From Myxococcota bacterium (GTDB taxonomy: Bacteria > Myxococcota > UBA727 > JAHDBA01): DNA of 39,059 nt. The position numbers and the translations under genes are program-made. Shown in pieces: positions 10,916 through 18,559 of this stretch (positions are counted from its first letter, which is position 1; each line of letters begins with the position of its first letter). The stretch is from NCBI GenBank assembly GCA_020630615.1, contig JAHDBA010000025.1, forward strand, positions 511-39,569, in the 5' to 3' direction. The notes under the pieces were generated by a model. It ran no database searches and was not told the origin of the DNA. It saw only the letters and a program-made list of their open reading frames with translations.

Positions 10916-12288
10916 GACGCTACGGTTTACTAAGAACACTTCGAATTAAGACGAAACGTGGATTGGGCAACATGGGGCATCTCGCCTCAGCACTTGGTGA
11001 AGCAGGCGCTTCTCCCGGTGAGATTACGACGCTGCGACTTGGTTACGATGCAACCCTTCGTGACTATCACCTCGTCGTCGATGACTCGGTGCATTTGAAC
11101 CGAGTGATTACCGCCATCAATGCCCTGCCCGATTCTGAAGTTGTCGAAGTGGTCTCGAAAGTTCATGATGTGCACTCTGGCGGCAAATGGAAGACGGGTT
11201 CACGGGTTGAGCTTGACTCTTTGCACAATATTCAGGCAGCCTTGGGCCCTGGCATCAATGAAGTCGTCGAAACAATCGATGGTGACCCGAGCGAGGCCTA
11301 TGAATTGAGCGCGGTTGGGCGCAATGTCGCGGTCGTCTCCGATGGCACGGACATTATCAATATTGGAAAGATCGAATCTCGAGCTATGTTGCCTATTCTC
11401 GAATCACGCTCAGCTTTTTTAAGTGAGATGGCGCACCTGAATGCCATGCCTTTGGCACTGGATATCGAGCATGATGAACAATTCATTGATGCGCTACAAG
11501 CGATCGCTCCAAACTTTTCGGCCTTTTTACTCACCGGTCAGGCTGCGCCTCGAAATTTACGTCTCGCGCAGCAACTACGTGAACGCATTCCCAATGTTCC
11601 TGTTGTTGATGGGTCCTATGATGGAGCAGGGATTAGCGGTCTAGCGTCTTTCTTACGTGTCCGACGCCAACTGGGCAAAGAGGCGAGAACTTTGAAGGTT
11701 GGCCAAATTGGTCTAGGGACGGCAGGTGGCTCTATCGCGCGTCTCATTATGGCTTGCGAAGGTACCAGTGTCTTCGGTGACGATGTTCACCCCGATGCAG
11801 TCCGACGCCATGTTCTTAACGGAGGCATTCAATCCTCTCTCAAGGAAATCATGGCGACCTGCGATGTTGTGTTCGCCAACACAGGCAATGGTGGGCTCAT
11901 CAAGCCAGAGATGGTGCGTGAAGGACAGGCGATTCTGGCTCTTTCAGAACCTGAACCTGAAATACATCCCTCGGATGCTCGAGCAGCCGGGGCTGCGTTT
12001 GCTGCCGATGGTAAAGCCGTAACGCGTGCTGTTGTGTTGCCGGGTCTTTTGGTTGGGTCACTCTTGAGTCGAGCCTCCATTGTTAACGACAACATGCGTA
12101 TTGCTGCTGCAATGGCGATTTGTGATCATACCCCTGAACACGAACTTGTTGCACAGCCGATGGATCGTCTAGTACACCCTCAAGTGGCTCTTGCGGTCGC
12201 GAACGCAGCCATTCAATCTGGTGTTTCCCAGCTTAAAGATCCAACACAAAGAACTTTGGATGATGTTTTAGAATTCATGAAGGCTTAG
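10912..12288 (+). CDS. ACT-domain malic-enzyme-like protein, active site altered
   Basis: 458 residues. The N-terminus (about 8-85) resembles an ACT regulatory domain. The rest follows the small NAD-malic-enzyme architecture: VAVVSDGTDIINIGKIE (139-155), the Rossmann loop GQIGLGTAGG (264-273), ILALSEPEPEI (341-351) and IVNDNMRIAAAMAIC (390-404). Several family motifs are changed. The lysine region ASKPVMEGK aligns with residues about 157-166, which have no Lys. NLEDI is replaced by LLTGQ. The metal and catalytic stretch HDDQHGTA is VDGSYDGAG (232-240). NQVNN is replaced by KAVTR. Nucleotide binding may persist but ordinary malate decarboxylation looks unlikely. Automated tools would probably call it malic enzyme. 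It is translationally coupled to the lipoprotein before it. Confidence 0.8.
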   Translation: MRRYGLLRTLRIKTKRGLGNMGHLASALGEAGASPGEITTLRLGYDATLRDYHLVVDDSVHLNRVITAINALPDSEVVEVVSKVHDVHSGGKWKTGSRVELDSLHNIQAALGPGINEVVETIDGDPSEAYELSAVGRNVAVVSDGTDIINIGKIESRAMLPILESRSAFLSEMAHLNAMPLALDIEHDEQFIDALQAIAPNFSAFLLTGQAAPRNLRLAQQLRERIPNVPVVDGSYDGAGISGLASFLRVRRQLGKEARTLKVGQIGLGTAGGSIARLIMACEGTSVFGDDVHPDAVRRHVLNGGIQSSLKEIMATCDVVFANTGNGGLIKPEMVREGQAILALSEPEPEIHPSDARAAGAAFAADGKAVTRAVVLPGLLVGSLLSRASIVNDNMRIAAAMAICDHTPEHELVAQPMDRLVHPQVALAVANAAIQSGVSQLKDPTQRTLDDVLEFMKA

Positions 12289-12323
12289 CAATCATCTCCA
12301 AGCTGCAGCTTGAAGATGACTAG

Positions 12324-12347
12324 GGCGAACATAAGTTCGCCTTTCTT
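12324..12347. terminator. rho-independent type terminator
   Basis: A perfect 7-bp stem, GGCGAAC with loop ATAA and GTTCGCC, is followed by TTTCTT on the plus strand. It lies 36 bases behind the stop of the malic-enzyme-like gene and touches the stop codon of the convergent DUF4258 gene, so it probably ends both transcripts. Confidence 0.75.
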
Positions 12348-12807
12348 AATTGCAAATACAGTTCGGATCATCATCACGTTCTTTATCGATCACCGTCACA
12401 ATAACTTTCTCGTTGCTGACATCCCGACATTCTGCACTAATCACTTCCACCAACTGGTTGTCCCTCGAGGTTCGATGCAAGTATTCATACACTGGGCAGC
12501 CACTCCCATTACCTGGGCCACTATAAGTACCCGACACAGAACTTAGAACTTCTTCAATCTCGCTCAAGTCGATCTCACGACATGCCATTCTGCAACGTGC
12601 ATGGTTGGTTAAAACAATCTGCATGCCTGAATTGCTCGTTGTACTCGTACTCCCAGAGTCAACATTCCCAACATAAGAACCATTGCGCTCGGACTCCAGC
12701 GAGCCATCATAGATATTGCAACCGCCGACTACCATCAGCAAAAGCAGAACGTAATAACCTTTCGAGCTTGCTTGAGTCGCGGTCAAACCATCGCTTATTC
12801 TTTTCAT
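12346..12807 (-). CDS. DUF4258-domain lipoprotein
   Basis: 153 residues. An N-terminal signal ends in VVGGCN, a lipobox, followed by a Ser/Gly/Asn-rich linker. Residues about 63-145 match DUF4258: LTNHARCRMACREIDLSEIEEVL, then strands ending in KVIVTVIDKE. DUF4258 has a RelE/ParE-like fold and is often found as a cytoplasmic toxin-like protein, so an exported, lipid-anchored copy is unusual. The ATG overlaps the stop of the upstream TPR lipoprotein gene (ATGA), so both are made from one transcript. Six cysteines in the mature part suggest disulfides. Function unknown. Confidence 0.75.
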   Translation of the reverse strand: MKRISDGLTATQASSKGYYVLLLLMVVGGCNIYDGSLESERNGSYVGNVDSGSTSTTSNSGMQIVLTNHARCRMACREIDLSEIEEVLSSVSGTYSGPGNGSGCPVYEYLHRTSRDNQLVEVISAECRDVSNEKVIVTVIDKERDDDPNCICN

Positions 12808-14084
12808 CGTCCACCTGCCATCTGCTGGGCCGCACGCATACGCATGCCAAGTCTTTTTTCTGCAAAGAGTTGTGGGTCAAACTCCCTTACTTTCGCCCAA
12901 CTCTGCGCCGCTTGAGCCGGGTCGCCGGTCATCATGTGTGCCATCCCGAGGTAAAGCCAAGCGCTCCCTTCTTGAGGATTACTTTTCAAGACTTCTCCGA
13001 AAATACGAAGCCCTTCCGCAGCTCGCCCCTCTTGAACCGCGATACGGCCATCGAGAACCCCAAGCTTCACCTTCGATGCTTCCGCTATATTCATACGTGA
13101 ACGGATTTCTTTCGCGCGAGCCAGATCCCGAGCGCTCAACGCATCCGCAAGTTCCGCAATTTGGCGCTCTGTGGGTGTAGCGTCCTTTGCGAGTTTGGAA
13201 ACCATTGTTGCACCAGATGACGCACCACTCATCGGGAGGTTTCCTGCGCGCGCCCCACCCATGACTCCACCACCGGCAACACCTTTTGCATCCCGTGCCA
13301 TTATGCTTGAGTTTTGATCCATTGAGCCCGAATCTTTACGCGCAAGAAGAGCATCTCGTGTCTCTTCAACTTTCGCCTTCATGGGAGAATCCGGGTTCAG
13401 CTCGATATACAGTTTAAGGTTTTCCAAAGACTTTTCAAGCTGCACACTCGAAACTTCCGGATACCCGAGGGCCGCCTGCCCCGAAAGAACCAACGCATTA
13501 AACAAGTCTATCTTAAGACCATCGACAAGCCCCGCGAAGTCGTTCTTCAACTCATCAATTCGTATCTGAATCTCCTGAAGTGAGCGATCGACATTTCCCA
13601 AATAATATAAACATGTTGCGAGGCCAGTGCGCGCATGTTTCCGAGATGGGTTCATATCCAATACGCTTGAAAAGAGTTTCGCAGCTTCGATATAACGCCG
13701 TTCCTGAACAAAGAATTGAGCTTTCGCCATGTCCCGGTCTTCACCAACGGGTATGAGTTCACCCCTCATTAGACGCTCACTCCCTTGAGCGAAGCGTGCA
13801 ACAAGCTGATCGTACGTCGTTTCATCCGAGGGTGCGCCTGAAGCCTGAATTTGCCTTAAGATATCTTGCTTGATTTGTGGGTCCTGCGCTTTCCCGTTGA
13901 GTAGAGCATCAAAAATCGCCTCTTTGATCTTAAACTCGTAGTTGGTCGACCCTCCCATCACACGGGCAAAGGAATTCCCGCTTTGTGGATTCGCTGCAAC
14001 GTCAACACTTGGTGCCTCCATACATGCTGAAAACACCAACGAAAAACATAAAAAGAGTCCCGACTTCAGATATCGCCTGATCAT
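12804..14084 (-). CDS. TPR-repeat lipoprotein
   Basis: 426 residues. The signal ends in SLVFSAC followed by MEAP, a lipobox. Helical TPR-like pairs appear at about residues 125-185 (FFVQERRYIEAAKLFSSVL, then ARTGLATCLYYLGN) and at about 350-415 (GRAAEGLRIFGEVLKSNP, then WLYLGMAHMMTGDPAQAAQSW). A Gly/Ala/Ser-rich low-complexity stretch near 265-295 separates the two halves. TPR lipoproteins usually act as periplasmic scaffolds or assembly factors. It is the first gene of a two-gene unit with the DUF4258 lipoprotein. It is transcribed away from feoA across a 200-bp gap. Confidence 0.82.
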   Translation of the reverse strand: MIRRYLKSGLFLCFSLVFSACMEAPSVDVAANPQSGNSFARVMGGSTNYEFKIKEAIFDALLNGKAQDPQIKQDILRQIQASGAPSDETTYDQLVARFAQGSERLMRGELIPVGEDRDMAKAQFFVQERRYIEAAKLFSSVLDMNPSRKHARTGLATCLYYLGNVDRSLQEIQIRIDELKNDFAGLVDGLKIDLFNALVLSGQAALGYPEVSSVQLEKSLENLKLYIELNPDSPMKAKVEETRDALLARKDSGSMDQNSSIMARDAKGVAGGGVMGGARAGNLPMSGASSGATMVSKLAKDATPTERQIAELADALSARDLARAKEIRSRMNIAEASKVKLGVLDGRIAVQEGRAAEGLRIFGEVLKSNPQEGSAWLYLGMAHMMTGDPAQAAQSWAKVREFDPQLFAEKRLGMRMRAAQQMAGGR

Positions 14085-14150
14085 GTGTGCAGGCTAGCAT
14101 ATCTACCTAAAATCGCGATACGAAAAGTAAGACCCTACTCTGCAACGACG

Positions 14151-14166
14151 CGAATAATATTTGTCG
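14151..14166. promoter_or_regulatory. imperfect 16-bp dyad upstream of feoA
   Basis: CGAATAATATTTGTCG matches its own reverse complement at 12 of 16 bases. It lies in the 200-bp gap between the divergent TPR lipoprotein and feoA genes. Its AT-rich core is reminiscent of iron-regulator sites, but it is not a consensus Fur box, and the distance of about 120 bp to feoA is long. Confidence 0.2.
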
Positions 14167-14284
14167 AGATATGCCTTGATGCCTTGCAATTTCATGCCTG
14201 CCTGTTGAACTGCATGTTGTTTTTTTAAATCCAAACGAATTGTAAACTGAACTCGACAACCCTTTGCGCTCAAGACACCCCACC

Positions 14285-14545
14285 ATGAACTCGACGAAGA
14301 GAAAGCTCCTAACATCACTACAACCCGGCCAAAAGTGCTACTTGGTTGAGAGCAGCCTTGATGCGTCGCAAGTCGATTTTTTGGGTAGTATCGGTGTGTC
14401 GACTCGCGATCTCTTAACCTGCATTCGCCGCGTGCATGCATCAATGGTTTTGCATATGAACGAAGCGGCGTTTGCTTTTCGATTGGGTGACTTCCAAAAT
14501 GTAGAAATCGAACTTGCTCGGTGTGACGATGAGGTGAACTCATGA
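14285..14545 (+). CDS. feoA: FeoA-domain protein
   Basis: 86 residues from the ATG at 14285; a TTG at 14264 is also in frame but less likely. FeoA is a small cytoplasmic SH3-like protein needed for Feo ferrous-iron uptake. The family pattern is visible: LTSLQPGQKCYLVES, then VDFLGSIGVSTRDLLTCI, then a final LNEAAFAFRLGDF-like strand that reads MNEAAFAFRLGDFQNVEI. No strong ribosome site precedes it. The stop overlaps the feoB ATG (ATGA), and this gene order supports the assignment more than the sequence alone. Confidence 0.72.
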   Translation: MNSTKRKLLTSLQPGQKCYLVESSLDASQVDFLGSIGVSTRDLLTCIRRVHASMVLHMNEAAFAFRLGDFQNVEIELARCDDEVNS

Positions 14546-16374
14546 GCCCAGCAACGACAAATGCACCCTCAAGTCTTCTACTCATTGGTCAACCCAATGT
14601 GGGAAAGACAACACTCTTCAACGCACTTGTAGGGGCACGTGCAAAAACAGGAAACTTTGCGGGCACCACCGTTTCACGACGCTCTGCAATTACAAAACGT
14701 GGCCTGCTGGTCGACTTGCCGGGGTTTTACTCCTTTTCAGCAACACGCGAAGACCAGCGCGTCGCCATCCAGAGCTTTTATGAAGGCAAAGACGAGAATG
14801 CAGGCATTGTTGCAGTGCTGGATTCCTCACGACCTCTTCGCAGCCTACGCTTTGTCGATGAGGTATTAGCGCAACTTGAGTCCAGTGCTTCTGAACTTTG
14901 GGTTGTTCTCACCATGCAAGATATCAAAGCACCGAGCGTGCATCTCCTTGCTGAGCTCAACCAACGAAAACTTAAAATCGTGCCGAAAGCAGAACTCAAA
15001 AGCTGGCTCAACCAGAGTCGGCCTGAGGGCCCCGCAAGTGTTGACACCACGCATGCAACATCGATTCAACATCGCGATGAAACTTTTGTTGAAGTCAGTC
15101 GATATTCACAGCGGATTGACTCTATCGCGCTGCACCCTTTGCTCGGGCCATTGCTCGGCGGCTTCATCATGGCCACTTTCTTTTGGGTTCTTTTTGCGGG
15201 CGCAGGTCCCTTTATGGATCAAAGCTCCGCCTTGATCGAGTGGCTTGCATCGACAACCGAAAGCTTATGGCCGGCAGGCCTTGCCCCACTCCTACGTTCA
15301 CTTGTGATTGATGGTGTTATTACCGGCGTCGGAAATGTCCTTGTCTTTGTACCGCAAATTGCTCTGTTGTTTGCAATGGTGTCACTTTTAGAATCTTCGG
15401 GTTATCTGGCGAGAGTTGTATTGCTCCTGGATCGCCTTTTTTCAAAGCTGGGCACATCGGGTGCAGCGATGATGCCCATTTTGTCGGGTTATGCATGTGC
15501 GATTCCTGCGATACTGTCTGCAAGAACCATCAAGAATTCGAAAGCGCGGCTTTCTCTTATCCTTGTGCTTCCATTGATCGCATGTTCAGCACGTCTGCCC
15601 ATCTACACGCTTCTTGCAAGCTCACTTCACGTCGGCTCTACCAACCCCACTTCGTCTGCGGGAGAAAGTACACTAATTCTGTTGAGCCTTTACGTCATCC
15701 CTACAGCAGTGGCCTTTGCGCTCTTGGCCCTTTTCAATAGAAGCCTCCTCAAAGAGGCACGCGAGCGCTTCGTCATCGAACTCCCGAACTACCGTATGCC
15801 CTCGCTGCGCTCACTGCTAATCCGCGTATGGGACTCAACATTGAGCTTTGTGAAAGGTGCAGGCACGACCATTACGGTTGCAACAATCGTATTGTGGTTT
15901 GTGTCGACTTTCCCACGTGTTCAAGTTGCTAACGAAGCAAACATAACCCCGACGGCGACGTGGGTATCGCCGCCGGTTGAAGAAAGCTATGCAGGACGCG
16001 TGGGTCGAAGTGTTGAACCGCTTACACAAATCATGGGCTTCGACTGGCGTATTAATATTGCGACCATTGCATCTTTTGCAGCACGAGAAGTTTTTGTCTC
16101 GTCCTTGGCTTTAACTTATAGCCTTGAAGGCGATGACAACGCCACGCTTCGTGAAAAGATGCGATCTGAACGTGATATGCAAGGAGGACCCTTTTGGACT
16201 TTGGGACGAAGACTTGCGGTACTTCTCTTCTTCGCCTTTGCACTACAATGTGTATCGACTTTGGGCGTGGCACGAAAAGAAACTCAAAGTTGGCGTTGGC
16301 CAATTGTTATGACGTTTTACATGGGCGTGCTTGCTTTCGTCGCTGCGACACTTGCTTTTCAATTGTTGGGTTAA
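14542..16374 (+). CDS. feoB: ferrous iron transporter FeoB
   Basis: FeoB imports Fe(II) across the inner membrane through a pore region governed by an N-terminal G domain. Seen are G1 GQPNVGKTT (16-24), GTTV as the G2 loop (41-44), G3 DLPG (58-61), and membrane signatures LLESSGYLAR, then DRLF, GTSGAAMMPILSGYACAIPA and IACSARLPIY, including the two pore-region cysteines. At 610 residues it is shorter than the 770 or so of E. coli, mostly through a compact G-domain-to-membrane linker. The G4 motif, normally NxxD, reads TMQD (124-127), so the Asn that selects guanine is replaced. Nucleotide specificity may therefore be relaxed. It is coupled to feoA. Confidence 0.9.
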   Translation: MSPATTNAPSSLLLIGQPNVGKTTLFNALVGARAKTGNFAGTTVSRRSAITKRGLLVDLPGFYSFSATREDQRVAIQSFYEGKDENAGIVAVLDSSRPLRSLRFVDEVLAQLESSASELWVVLTMQDIKAPSVHLLAELNQRKLKIVPKAELKSWLNQSRPEGPASVDTTHATSIQHRDETFVEVSRYSQRIDSIALHPLLGPLLGGFIMATFFWVLFAGAGPFMDQSSALIEWLASTTESLWPAGLAPLLRSLVIDGVITGVGNVLVFVPQIALLFAMVSLLESSGYLARVVLLLDRLFSKLGTSGAAMMPILSGYACAIPAILSARTIKNSKARLSLILVLPLIACSARLPIYTLLASSLHVGSTNPTSSAGESTLILLSLYVIPTAVAFALLALFNRSLLKEARERFVIELPNYRMPSLRSLLIRVWDSTLSFVKGAGTTITVATIVLWFVSTFPRVQVANEANITPTATWVSPPVEESYAGRVGRSVEPLTQIMGFDWRINIATIASFAAREVFVSSLALTYSLEGDDNATLREKMRSERDMQGGPFWTLGRRLAVLLFFAFALQCVSTLGVARKETQSWRWPIVMTFYMGVLAFVAATLAFQLLG

Positions 16375-16609
16375 ACTCTGTTGCAGCTCTGCCAGCACCT
16401 CTAACGAAGGTCACACCTCTGAACTCGGGCATTACAATCCTATACACATTCGAGTGCTTCTTCTCGATCCGCGCATTCAGCATAACAATCTTCAGACCCT
16501 TTTCACAGAAGTAGTTTTCGGTACCGCAATCGCGATTATAAAAACAATCAGCCCCAAGAAGAAGCTCCTCGCATAGTGAGATTCCCAACTGCGTCAGTAA
16601 ATTGAACAC
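16375..16609 (-). other. gap with possible Cys-rich gene remnant
   Basis: The 249 bp between the convergent feoB and kinase genes contain a minus-strand open frame, GTG at 16609, running into the feoB 3' end. It encodes a Cys-bearing segment with CFYNRDCGTENYFC, reminiscent of Cys-rich modules in myxobacterial surface proteins. There is no signal peptide and the frame overlaps feoB, so it is more likely a decayed fragment or chance than a working gene. Confidence 0.2.
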
Positions 16610-16623
16610 GGCTCAATAAACAA

Positions 16624-17607
16624 TTAAAGAAGACCATCAAACGTTTGATGGTAAAAATGTAGTGAGTCGATGAGAATCATACGCTTCTCTTGAAACCCTG
16701 GTATGTGAAGCCGACCTCGATACCACCGTTCCAGAAAGAAAAGTCTCGCGCCAATAAAAACCATTAAAAGGTTTATGTTGAGCTTTTCTTGGGCATAACT
16801 TTGATAACTCTGCACCAAAACCCATTTCAGTTTCTCAAACTTTTCGCTTTCCCTGTGGTGAATAACCAAGTTTGCGAGAGGTACCGCCAACTCATACTCT
16901 GGCTGCCCGTAACCACAATCATCAAAGTCTATCGCACAAAGCTTTCCGCTGTGATCTACAATGATATTCCCTTGGTGTAAGTCACTGTGAAGTAGAAGGT
17001 CCCATGTTCTGTGCCGACACATGTGTTTGAGTTGTAAACGTAGCGTGTCTCGAAATCTGTTAAGAAGTCCCGCATTCCCTCCATTGATTCGGTCGCTCGA
17101 ATGACACTCAGCAACCCTATCCCGTTCTGGCAATAAGGCTTTAACATCCCATGTTGGACGTGCGTCAAGCTTGATGCTGTGTTGATGAAGCTCTGCCATC
17201 ACCCGTGCAAGTGCCGCCAGTTCTTCCTCGCCCAGCCTTTGTGGGTGGCCCCCATGCACCCAGGTCAAAAGTGTATAATGTACCGGACACATTAAGATTG
17301 CATCATCATATTCAACAACCCAATCTCCGCTCATCGTGGCGATTGGCTTGGGTACTTGTAGCGATGCGTGATGACGAAGATATTGAAGCCATTTGATTTC
17401 ATCGGAGATACCACCCAACTCGCGGTACTTTTCTCGATGCACCCGTAATAAGTATGTGTCATCTTCCGTATCGACGCGATAGGTTGTGTTTTCTCCGTCA
17501 TTCACTCGCTTGAGTGCTTTGCTTTCACTAGGCCAGTTGTTTAGAGATTTCTTTGCTTCTTGGTCGCGATGGGCCATCCAAAGCTCACGGTTAATGTTAC
17601 CATGCAT
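16624..17607 (-). CDS. aminoglycoside phosphotransferase-fold kinase
   Basis: 327 residues from the ATG at 17607, which has a strong AGGAGGGGAG site upstream; the frame is open further (to 17754) but that would run into the neighbouring gene. The fold is that of APH-like and homoserine-kinase-type (SrkA, ThrB-II) small-molecule or protein kinases. Seen are an ATP-lobe stretch ENTTYRVDTEDDTYLLRVHR (about 39-58), the catalytic loop HSDLHQGN (207-214) and the metal-binding IDFDDCG (226-232). The substrate cannot be read from the sequence. The gene follows the outer-membrane protein gene by 56 bp on the same strand. Antibiotic resistance is not implied. Confidence 0.85.
   Translation of the reverse strand: MHGNINRELWMAHRDQEAKKSLNNWPSESKALKRVNDGENTTYRVDTEDDTYLLRVHREKYRELGGISDEIKWLQYLRHHASLQVPKPIATMSGDWVVEYDDAILMCPVHYTLLTWVHGGHPQRLGEEELAALARVMAELHQHSIKLDARPTWDVKALLPERDRVAECHSSDRINGGNAGLLNRFRDTLRLQLKHMCRHRTWDLLLHSDLHQGNIIVDHSGKLCAIDFDDCGYGQPEYELAVPLANLVIHHRESEKFEKLKWVLVQSYQSYAQEKLNINLLMVFIGARLFFLERWYRGRLHIPGFQEKRMILIDSLHFYHQTFDGLL
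16633..16652. repeat. 20-bp perfect palindrome at kinase gene end
   Basis: ACCATCAAACGTTTGATGGT is its own reverse complement. It lies in the last codons of the kinase gene (encoding part of HQTFDGLL). On the minus strand it is followed by CTTCTTTAATTG, so it could act as a terminator overlapping the coding end. A protein-binding site is the alternative. Confidence 0.5.
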
Positions 17608-17663
17608 CGTCTCCCCTCCTCGCATCTGGCCAAGCTTGGTGAACTTCGGCACACCCAACGAGT

Positions 17664-18395
17664 TTAAAAATAGATGTTGTACGCAAAGCGGCCAATCACC
17701 GACGTCAAGGGGAGCGCATTCAGATCGGCAAAAACTGCGGCGTCGACCTCCCATGAAAATGACATTTCATCAAAATAAAGATCGATGTCTGCGCCCCAAT
17801 CTCGAAGACTCTGAAGGAAAAACCACTCAACACCCCCGCCTGCACGCAAACCAAACCAAAGGGATTGATTCGAGTCTTCGGTCACTCGACGTAACCCAAA
17901 TTCCGCACCGTTGAACATGTGCAAGTAATGAAAATGCCCCGCGATAAAAGGCCGCACACGTGTGTCGGTAAAATTATAGCGAAGACCCGTCGACGTGTTC
18001 AGTGAAATGATCGGTTGAAAGTTTGCTCTTGAATATGTGGCACCACCGATCCCCATTGCGATTTGTACATCCAACCACAAGTTGTAGCCCAAAGCATATC
18101 CATAGCCTGTGCCTATTGTAACTTGGTCGCTGACCGACCATTGGGTCCCTGGTGTTAGAGTCCCACCAACATTTTGAACCGGTGCATCCAAATAATGCTT
18201 GTGAATCAGACGATCCATTGAGTTGAATCCCATATACCCAACACTCGGGAGTTGAATCATGTGATTCTTATATTGTGCGTTAAGATTCACGCCAAAGAGC
18301 GTGAAGCCTAGGGCAACGATTATTAACCAAGATCGTAAGCAAGCACCATACGCATTCAACCGCCACTGTTCATTTCTTGCAAACATTGTATCCAT
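17664..18395 (-). CDS. outer-membrane beta-barrel protein
   Basis: About 243 residues from the ATG at 18395; ATGs at 18386 and 18443 are alternatives. The longer frame to 18635 would overlap mnmG and is rejected. The N-terminus is a signal peptide, WLIIVALGFTLFGVNLNAQ, with cleavage likely after NAQ or nearby. The mature part alternates hydrophobic and polar residues with many aromatic and Gly residues, such as VTIGTGYGYALGYNLWLDVQIAMGIGG and PFIAGHFHYLHMFNG, and ends in YNIYF with a C-terminal Phe as expected of barrel proteins. I do not recognise a specific family. It is transcribed with the kinase and divergently from mnmG. Confidence 0.75.
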   Translation of the reverse strand: MDTMFARNEQWRLNAYGACLRSWLIIVALGFTLFGVNLNAQYKNHMIQLPSVGYMGFNSMDRLIHKHYLDAPVQNVGGTLTPGTQWSVSDQVTIGTGYGYALGYNLWLDVQIAMGIGGATYSRANFQPIISLNTSTGLRYNFTDTRVRPFIAGHFHYLHMFNGAEFGLRRVTEDSNQSLWFGLRAGGGVEWFFLQSLRDWGADIDLYFDEMSFSWEVDAAVFADLNALPLTSVIGRFAYNIYF

Positions 18396-18525
18396 ATCTT
18401 GAGTCTGCCCCAAGCCCGTCCAGAACGCTAAAATCAATCTCATTTCGCCAATATGAGACACTCCAACCTGCATATGCTCCAACATTTTAATGATTTCATT
18501 GGGAACACAAGGGACAAACGCCCCA

Positions 18526-18553
18526 TTGCGAGCAATGCAAGAAATCCTATACT
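18526..18553 (+). promoter_or_regulatory. candidate sigma-70 promoter of mnmG
   Basis: TTGCGA (18526-18531) and TATACT (18548-18553) are 16 bp apart. Transcription starting seven bases after the -10 would begin at or next to the mnmG ATG at 18560. No Shine-Dalgarno sequence is visible before that ATG, so the mRNA may be leaderless. Confidence 0.5.
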
Positions 18554-18559
18554 CTCTCA

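Noticed and set aside
12582..13180. Plus-strand open frames opposite the DUF4258 and TPR lipoproteins
   Set aside because: They are shadows of the minus-strand genes, which have lipoboxes, domain matches and coupled starts.
14103..14585. 160-residue minus-strand open frame across the feoA region
   Set aside because: It is antisense to feoA and the start of feoB, has no ribosome site or recognisable content, and feoA on the other strand has family similarity.
16624..17607. Antibiotic-resistance phosphotransferase
   Set aside because: Only the general APH/kinase fold is visible; nothing ties it to aminoglycosides.
17607..17754. Extended N-terminus of the kinase frame
   Set aside because: The region is coding for the outer-membrane protein gene and a strong ribosome site supports the ATG at 17607.
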